Assembly (NCBI GenBank): GCA_015039315.1
Contig: WIDE01000219.1
Span: forward strand, 1-27,545
Reading direction: 5' to 3'
Length of the DNA: 27,545 bases
DNA from: Clavulina sp. PMI_390
Lineage: Eukaryota; Basidiomycota; Agaricomycetes; Cantharellales; Hydnaceae
Part shown: positions 21,186 to 27,545 of the stretch, piece by piece
Layout: each line of letters opens with the position of its first letter
Position numbering within the stretch: position 1 is the stretch's first letter
Notes under the pieces: generated by a model
The model's database searches: none
The model's input: only the letters and a program-made list of their open reading frames with translations
What the model was told of the DNA's origin: nothing
Program-made: the position numbers and the translations under genes

Positions 21186-21457
21186 CAATCGAGACAAGTC
21201 ACAGTCAAGGTTGATGCCAAGTCTTTTTCTACTTGAAGCGGAGATAGTTGGTATAAAGCTCCTATCAAGGCCGTCATTTTCAACATTTTCATTGACATTC
21301 TTCGTCTATAGAAAGCCAATATACAGGCGTAATTAAACAATGTTATTGATCATTGACACTATAATACAGACGTTCCTTCAGGAAAGATAAACGGATACCT
21401 GCTGAAATTGGAACAACGAAATTGCTGAGTCCTTTGGGGCCACTCACGACTGATCAT
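21186..21457 (-). pseudogene. Truncated fourth kinase copy (5' exons only)
   Basis: The 10-nt first exon ATGATCAGTC (21448-21457) is followed by GTGAGTGG, a short intron and an exon from about 21398. It begins in the family frame (RIRLSFLKERLYYSVNDQ) and hits a TAA where copy 3 reads through. Further on the frame reopens as PTISASSRKRLGINLDCDLSRL, matching the PTISGSMRERLGIDPDFNLAQ segment of copy 3. Similarity stops at about 21186, before any kinase-domain exon. Confidence 0.75.
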
Positions 21458-21546
21458 ATTGTTCGAATGCTGTTGGAACTAAAGAGCAGGGTGGGCGGGG
21501 GGGTTGAGTCGCTTAGAACTCGTAGCATAGATTAATATGCTATGCT

Positions 21547-21837
21547 GTGTCGGAGGCGATTATGACGCTTGGCCGACGACGGTGCTTCATAGAAATCTTT
21601 CGAGAGCACGAGAAAGCCAAAGACGTAAAATTTTCACCTCTACATTCAGCGCTACAGGCTGCAAACGTCGCACGAGATCACGTCTATTTGATAGCCGGAA
21701 AGGAACACACGCTAGAGGGGGGGAGTGTGAGCTACTCGTCTGAGGTCGAATATCTCGGGGGAGGGGGAGTGCAGGTCAATGATGAAAAATCACTGTCGCA
21801 ATGGGTAGTGGGTGTCGGTTTTGAGCAATGGGTGTGA
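21547..21837 (+). other. Open frame of 96 codons, unrecognised
   Basis: One of very few plus-strand frames with protein-like composition: the stretch LHSALQAANVARDHVYLIAG loosely resembles the segment after the first core motif of AMP-binding (acyl-CoA ligase) enzymes. The second half is glycine-rich and not convincing. No neighbouring exons were found, so if real this is a remnant. Confidence 0.2.
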
Positions 21838-21999
21838 CAACCGTAGGGTTTCTTTTTTCATCATCTTACGTACGGGATTGAGGGACCGGCGAGCACAGGC
21901 TTGATGGTAAATGATGAGACTTTCTCTGCGACTCTTCTGCTAGCATGCACATCGAGCAATGGGAATTAGCAGAACATCACGTACTGGTTTCTTGGCGTA

Positions 22000-22460
22000 A
22001 CTCACCGGCGTTCTGCTAAGGGCTACGCTGATGCTCCTGGGCGTTCTCTCAAAATGAGTAGCTATTCTCTGTAGTTGGAGAACAGATGATAGTGGAGGGT
22101 GTATACAGCCAATATTGTGCCGTGTTGATGTGGTTCCTGGTGCTCGTACTTAGGGTTGGCTAGTCTTTCATACTATTTTACTCCAACGTTTATCTTGATC
22201 TCGACAAGAATCAACTACGTCATACCATTATATTAACCTAGAAATACATAAGATCCGAAGCATTGTTGAGCCCCAAACTCACCTGGCGCGGATCGGTGCA
22301 TGGTTTCAATGAGGCACGAGAGTTATTTGCATGCGGAAAACTCGGAGAGTGTGTGTTTGCTGCGGGTACCAATGCTTCTATTATGTAAGGATCAATGCGA
22401 AAGATTTCATTTCCTTGCAGTTTGTAACGCGCTACGGAGAGTAGGAAAGGGTTGATCAAA
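22000..22460. repeat. Dispersed duplication, copy A (partner 25680-26020)
   Basis: Patches of colinear similarity to 25680-26020 in the same orientation: AACTCACCGGCG/AACTCACCAGCG at one end and AGCATTGTTGA/AGCATTATTGA with the following CATCAA/TTCAATGAGGC at the other. Minus-strand splice donors at the first anchor are conserved in both copies, pointing to a duplicated, decayed gene on that strand. Confidence 0.45.
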
Positions 22461-22509
22461 GAAACAACAGCAAGGGGGCATGCTAACGCAAGACATGCGA
22501 AGGTTTGAG
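22283..22509 (-). other. Exon-like frame with a hydrophobic segment
   Basis: The minus strand is open through FACLALACPLAVVSLINPFL, a plausible membrane helix, then ARYKLQGNEIFRIDPYIIEA and a Ser/Asn-rich tail, ending at a good donor (GTGAGTTTGG from 22282 downward). I do not recognise the family. The corresponding donor is mutated in the duplicate at about 25970, so at least that copy is dead. The upstream acceptor is uncertain. Confidence 0.3.
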
Positions 22510-23464
22510 TTTTGTCTCAAGGGTTCGAGAGCCTGCCCATCACCGCCCCTTTCGAAGATTTCTCCATCAGAATATCTGTTGATCAATGACGAGACATACC
22601 ACTCGGCCTGCATGTTCCCAGGGGATCCACTGCATGGAGCGATTCACCAGACCGGGCGGTGAGCCACGTCGGCATCGCTGCCTGCGCGCACTTGTAGGCA
22701 AGCGAGTTGGCGAGCCCAATTTCCAGGGATTAGGGAGTTTCAAAGGGCTGGGATTCTCTCTAGATCTCCTATGATCCAGAAAAACCCATTGTCGTGGTAT
22801 TAAATCCTAACATTCCCTGGAATCATCGCCAATTGACGTTGGATGGTGGAATTCTTGGGGTCGTATGCTCTAAAGGATCGATTCGAATGCATTAGCATCG
22901 CATTCATTCTCAACTGCATATATCGGTGGAACAATCCCGGTCAATACAGAGGGCCCTGTGAAGACAATATTACTCCCCCAATTCCGCTACCTTGGCGTAC
23001 CGTCGTATGTTCCTTATCGTCCTCCACACCTACTCGCGACACGTTCTTCTTGAACCACCCTGATTCCTCCCGCTACGTCGCGCTTAGTTATTTATATGTC
23101 CATGTGTCCTGAATGGGTGAAAATGTTGCATGTGAAACTACGTCTCTATGAATATAATCTACTCACTGGCCCTTCATTTGATCTCTTCAAGTCTCGCACC
23201 GCCCCGCTAGTTTTTGTTAGTTTCCACATTCGGTATTGATGCATTCAAGATCATCCAATCAAGTATTAATGAATTAGTGATCGAGGGCATCATCTTGGCA
23301 AATCTCACGTGAAACTCTATTATGCACATCGTGGAACGTCCATTCCGAGCAACAGATTATGAATTATGTGAATAGCTTTTAAATATAAAGTGCTCCGGGC
23401 GCTTTTGATGGCTCTCAATGACCATGGAGCTAGAGGTATGGCTACAAAGCCGGGCGATTCCCTG
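22510..23464. other. Stretch without a supported gene
   Basis: Only short frames without domains; includes the 3' flank of kinase copy 3. I see nothing else. Confidence 0.45.
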
Positions 23465-24998
23465 TCAGCCTTGCTCTAACTTGAACACGCGCTCCAAACG
23501 CAAAAAAACATTGCCGCTTGAAGGCCGCTTATCTGGATTCTTTGCCCACATTTCTTCTATTAGTTTCCAGAGCTTTGAGTCGTCATGCGGTGTCAATAGG
23601 GTCCCAGCCGGTCGGCTCGGCCTCACACCTTTGGCTACTTGCGATACGACTTGCCATTCACTCCGGATATCAGCAAATGGTATTTCCCCTCCCCAAATGT
23701 TCAGCAGCGTCATGGCGAGGGAGAATACGTCACTCGCTGAGGTCGTACGAAACTGTGCATCCAAAGACAAAGAAAGCTCTGGAGCCAAAAAGCGAACTCT
23801 CCCGCCCTCTTGACGCATTGAGCGTGTCCGAGTGACCTCGTGACGAATTCTGCTTAGTCCAAAATCGCACAGAAAAGGATTGCTGGTTTCATCAAGGAGT
23901 ATGTTTCCCTATCGCATTCCACAAAACATCTTGAGAAAAAAGTTTTCACTGTCCAAGTTGAAATAGGTATTTACCGGGTGGAGGTCTCCGTGGATTACTG
24001 GCGGTGTTCGTGAGTGCAAGTATGCAACACCTTTGCTGACTCCGGTGACCTGAGTACGACTCAGATGGATGAATAATAGGACTGCTTTTCGATGGTACTA
24101 AAGCAAGGGCTTTATGGTGTGTACTCACTACAGCCTTCAAATCGTCTGAATTGATGGATTTATTGGCGATTGAATCTTGTAGAGAGCCGCGTTCTATGTA
24201 TGGCACGGTTGTGAGCGGGAGCGTGTCCGATTCCTCTTGATAGATGCCCAGAAACGCAATGATATTAGGGTGCTGGAGCTGTGAGTGTGTGATCGCTTCG
24301 CGATGTACAAGCTGCGTGCGTCTTTGAATCGCGAGCGGTGAAGACAGGCCAACGCGCAGACCTTTATGATTGTACGCTCTAAAGGGCTCTCCCTCTCTTT
24401 GGGAGTCAGGAAGACCTCCCGAATAGCTACGTCTTTATCACCAAGTACCCCGCGATATATCGTAGCCTCGCCCCCTTGTCCGATAACATTCCTCCTGTCG
24501 AATTGAACACCGTCCAACTTGAAAGTGGAAGGTATAGAGCAAAAGTGTGAACAGAAATCTTGTAAGAGTCTCAGGGTTTCTGAATAATGGCTGGAGTCAG
24601 GAGGTTGTATTGGGAGGCTCTGTGACCCGGAAAGAATTTCCAATGAATTGATCGGTACGGGGATTTAAGGGAGAGCTACACGTACGCGGTATATCCGATC
24701 CAGAAGGAATATTACCTCATCGTGCGTCATTTGAGCCAAATTAAAATCTGGGTCGATACCAAGTCTTTCTCTCATAGAACCGGAGATAGTTGGTACGGGG
24801 TCGTCACCAAGGCGGTCACCGTCAAAGTTGCTGTTTGTATTCTTTCTTTGTTGTGAGTCGCAGATACGTAAATTTGAGTAGTGTTGATCACTGACGTTAT
24901 GAATTTTGGGATTTTTCCTTCGAAATGAGAAAAGGATGCCTGGTGCACATTGAACAAGCGAGTCACTGAATCAGACTAAACCACTCACGACTGAACAT
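23465..24998 (-). CDS. Tyrosine-kinase-like protein kinase, copy 3 (six exons)
   Basis: A spliced model of 407 codons plus stop: exons 24989-24998 (ATG TTC AGT C), 24686-24939, 24362-24619, 24129-24311, 23975-24049 and 23465-23908, introns 49-79 nt, all GT-AG and in phase. Exons 3, 4 and 5 have exactly the lengths of copy 1 (258, 183, 75 nt). The protein has the LGIDP-containing N-terminal segment, GQGGEATIY, DVAIREV with Arg155 at the beta-3 lysine position, the helix-C glutamate (HREAITH), HGDLHPGN (Asp257), DFG (Asp275) and APE. It ends RLERVFKLEQG. No break is visible, so this copy is as likely as copy 1 to be expressed. Substrate and pathway are unknown; such kinases are expanded in Agaricomycetes. 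Confidence 0.8.
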
Positions 24999-25352
24999 CA
25001 CAGCTGAACCTTGTTATAAGACCTGATCGGCAGCGGGAGCCGAGTCTATCAGGGTTCTTCACGTAAACTGTAGCCTAGGATTCCTTTGGGATTTCGGTTC
25101 ACCTTGAAAAAAAGAGAGTAGACGTTTCAGTATTCAGCTTTCATTGTTATGGAGCTGGGTCTGCCCTATGCGTGCTAATCAAAAGAGCTACTTGGCCATC
25201 AAATCGATACTCATATCCCATTCCCCCATTTCCAACATGATTTCGATGCTTACATGATGGGCTATGTGTGGGTCATAGAGAACTTGCAAAGCCATATCAA
25301 ACACCAGGATATATACTCTCAACATTCGTCCGTTCAACCTGCGCGTTTGTCA
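24999..25352. other. Upstream region of kinase copy 3
   Basis: No gene seen. The minus strand has CTTATAAC about 20 bases before the start codon, too close and too weak to call a TATA box. Confidence 0.4.
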
Positions 25353-25625
25353 TCAGCCGCAAAATCCGCATAAAGCCACGGGGTTTTTATGACGCGCAGG
25401 AACTAAAAGAGTATGGGATGTCCGCCTGAGCTTGAACGCCGTATCCAAGGGATGTAAAACGAGATCGTGGCGGTTGATTGGGCGTCGGCCTTGAGCGTAT
25501 ATAGGAGAAGAGTTTGCAGCCAGCTCCATGGGACTATCTGACGTACCGACAAGGAAGGAGTGGTAAGCACTGATTGATAGTGGGTGGAGAGAACTTTTAG
25601 GCGAGCCCTCCAGCGTTCTGCGCAT
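25353..25625 (-). other. Unrecognised 90-codon frame, possible 3' exon
   Basis: The minus-strand frame runs to a stop at 25353 (ending VALCGFCG). It lies one plausible 62-nt intron downstream of an exon-like frame at about 25688-25820 (LQLERIAALLRERLRTSGF), but joining them in phase creates TGA at the junction. Either the gene is broken or the model is wrong. No domain recognised. Confidence 0.25.
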
Positions 25626-25679
25626 AGATGGCTCCCATCAGTGATGTATGATAGATCCATGCAGTGACGGTTTCGGATT

Positions 25680-26020
25680 GGAACTCACCAGCGTGCTGCT
25701 GTCAGAAACCCTGATGTTCGGAGGCGTTCCCTCAGGAGAGCAGCTATTCTCTCAAGTTGGAGGATGGACAACAAGGGAGGGCGTATCCCAGCGTCAAGCT
25801 CCCGTGTTGTCGTGGCTTTCAACCTTCAAATACTGAGGTCGACCGGTCCGCCACGCTGCTCAATTCCGATCGCGATCTCAATGTCGATTAAGATCTATTA
25901 CGTTCACCGCAATACAGGGCATAGGCATAATAAATCCGTAGCATTATTGAATTTCAAGTTTTCGCTGCAGGCCTTGGCGCGTGGCATCAACGAGGCGTAA
26001 CATTGAATTGCTGACGAGGG
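25680..26020. repeat. Dispersed duplication, copy B (partner 22000-22460)
   Basis: Partner of the segment at 22.0-22.46 kb. On the minus strand the first part encodes a helical stretch LQLERIAALLRERLRTSGF ending at the conserved GTGAGT donor. The second donor present in copy A (GTGAGTTTGG) is lost here. Confidence 0.45.
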
Positions 26021-26246
26021 GGCGCTTTCCTCTGCTTCCGGTCCTGTTAGCTACCTAGGGGTTCTGCGTCCTTTGGATGCTACGGTTGGTCTGATGCTAT
26101 GCCTTACTTCGGCATACTCGGTGCGGTCTGATTATCATTCGCCTATACGAGCACATTTAGTGATAGTAAGGGCTTGAATAAATATGGAAGACGCATAAAG
26201 AGCCTCAAGGCAGAGACAGGGGGCATTTCATTCTCACCTCATAGAA

Positions 26247-26849
26247 TCATAAAAGCCTGTCCACTATTGCGGGACACCCTGCTTTGCTGGCTTCATAAAG
26301 TGCAGCCACGTCCATAGCAGTAGCAAGTAATGTAAGGAGTTTCAGGGTATTGCCGTATAGAGAGCTCATATAAAACGGAAGATGAAAGCGTCCAGCACAA
26401 TTGAGGTCGGCGCGGCCGAGACGGCGGTCCCAGCAGCGTAGCAGTGGTAACCTGAATTTCACGTAGAGTCAAGTAGCCCACTAAAAGAATCCATGAAGCA
26501 TCAAACAGATAGCTAATTCAGTGTCGCCACACACCTCTATTTGCGCCAGAACAGAGGACAAACGAGCCTGAAATCGTATCGTCAGGGTCGCGTCTCCGTT
26601 TCTGGCCGGCTCTCGGTAACTGTAAACTGAACTAGATATGAGCAAGGGTTCCGGCCCGAAGCCACACAGTACCTTTGCTCTTCTGTGGTGTGAATAGCTT
26701 AGGGCGCTTCATTTCGATCGGCTCTGAGTGGCACCCTACCATGCAACGGGCTCCGAGTCGGTCGTTGAGGCAGCATGGGAATCATCAACATACTCTGAAG
26801 CCTTAACCGGTTTGCGTAGTATCTTATGGACCGGATTGCCATCCTCCAT
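26247..26849 (-). pseudogene. MYND-family gene remnant (5' exon and ankyrin-like segment)
   Basis: From an ATG at 26849 the minus strand reads HKILRKPVKASEYVDDSHA, the counterpart of HTILLKALKASGDIDDAHA in the 3.8-5.6 kb gene, and stops at W-TAG. About 300 bases further on, ALYEASKAGCPAIVDRLL matches LFEASEH and CLTIVRKLV of that gene, with a one-base length difference between them. It is followed by a stop at 26247. The segment between (VTTATLL against VTTAAVL) is also related. No MYND finger is found downstream. It is a decayed copy that is useful for placing frameshifts in the longer gene. Confidence 0.6.
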
Positions 26850-27206
26850 GCCAGGGGACATAAAGTTGTGGTGTTATGTCGCAAGAAATTTGCGCAGAGT
26901 TGGCGTCCAACGAGAACAGAACTCAACTAAACCACCAAGAAACCGCTCAATATTTAGGTAGCCGATCCTCATAGCGCAGTGTATGAATAGCATCGCTATT
27001 GTTGAGTACACTAGTTATGGTACGGGAGGTTGATAAAGTAGGCGAAAGAAAAATCCTTGGACCCACTGCTTGGAGATTCATAAGACAAAAACGGATGTCG
27101 CATCTTTAGAGGGGGGACCTCAAGCAGAAGGATAATCGAAGTAAAGGGGAAGCATAACAAACTTTTCGGGGCCGATATCCTTCATCTTGAGCTCCTGCAA
27201 CCTCGT
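26850..27206. other. Leader of the MYND remnant and 3' flank of the transporter gene
   Basis: To about 26960 it still resembles the leaders at 5.57-5.70 and 8.70-8.82 kb (ACGAGAACAGAA/GTTCGAG-type anchors). Beyond that nothing is recognised. Confidence 0.4.
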
Positions 27207-27545
27207 TCATTCCTCATCCTCCACCACCATCAACCTGTTTGGAGCGGGTACATCCTTCACGCGCAGGCAGATTGGGATAGCCAACATACCCAAGCTAGCC
27301 AATACCACCCAGACGAAATGGCCACCTAGGATATTATACTCAACCGAGAAGGCGAGCAGCGCCGAGCTAGAAGCAGGGGCGAGAGCCCGTGCTAATGACG
27401 AGATGGTTTGTTGGAGACCGAACAGAGCGCCGAGTTGGGAGCTATCGACGGAAGCCTTGATGATGATCATTTGAACGCTGGAGTGCGTTCGTAGTCGGAG
27501 GAGGGGTCCATAGGTAGCATATAGGGTGTGGAAAATAAGTATTGG
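27207..27545 (-). CDS. MFS transporter, C-terminal part (5' end outside window)
   Basis: An uninterrupted 112-codon frame enters from the right edge and stops at 27207-27209. It begins FHTLYATYGPLLR and continues with a loop carrying QLGALFGLQQTISSLARAL and P-x-SSSALLAFS, then a hydrophobic helix FVWVVLASLGMLAIPICL and a short charged tail. The pattern (helices 10 to 12 with the G-x-LFGLQQT motif) is typical of fungal major facilitator superfamily proton-coupled drug or sugar efflux carriers in the plasma membrane. The substrate cannot be told from this end. The charged cytoplasmic tail (VKD to EDEE) is normal. No intron in the visible part. Confidence 0.8.
   Translation of the reverse strand, partial: PILIFHTLYATYGPLLRLRTHSSVQMIIIKASVDSSQLGALFGLQQTISSLARALAPASSSALLAFSVEYNILGGHFVWVVLASLGMLAIPICLRVKDVPAPNRLMVVEDEE

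Overview
The window looks like nuclear DNA of a filamentous basidiomycete. Genes are split by short GT-AG introns (about 41-79 nt), there are no operons or ribosome-binding sites, and the recognisable families (tyrosine-kinase-like kinases with an HGDLHPGN catalytic loop, MYND zinc-finger proteins, a fungal MFS transporter) are ones I know to be expanded in Agaricomycetes. Rhizoctonia/Ceratobasidium is my best guess at lineage; it is an inference, not something the sequence proves. Almost every recognised gene is on the minus strand.

Layout. Positions 6-907 hold a non-autonomous DNA transposon with 26-bp terminal inverted repeats and a TA target duplication. Two short elements (1670-1805 and 3212-3341) are bounded by near-perfect CTGGCGGA/TCCGCCAG palindromes. 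From 3771 to 5566 lies a broken MYND-finger gene; its finger is complete except for a one-base slip in an A8 run. At 6269-7801 is kinase copy 1, an intact six-exon gene. Between 8.6 and 10.9 kb are a decayed 5' end of the MYND family, a frame-broken unknown gene, and a second copy of the roughly 0.5-kb block that flanks kinase copy 1. The largest intact gene, 13 exons and 776 codons, fills 11911-14966 and encodes a helical, coiled-coil protein I cannot name. Kinase copy 2 (kinase domain open, 5' end damaged) is at 17465-18858, a stub of a fourth copy at 21186-21457, and kinase copy 3 (intact) at 23465-24998. MYND-family remnants recur at 26.2-26.85 kb, and the window ends inside the C-terminal part of an MFS transporter.

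How it fits together. The region reads as a birth-and-death cluster: one kinase gene copied four times in the same orientation, interleaved with copies of a MYND-family gene and their flanks, with decay at all stages. Three kinase-family copies share a 10-nt first exon (ATG, one variable codon, AGT, C) and the two intact ones share the whole exon plan, so the gene models support each other. All three kinase domains carry arginine where kinases normally have the ATP-anchoring lysine. Long stretches between these genes contain no coding sequence I can support.
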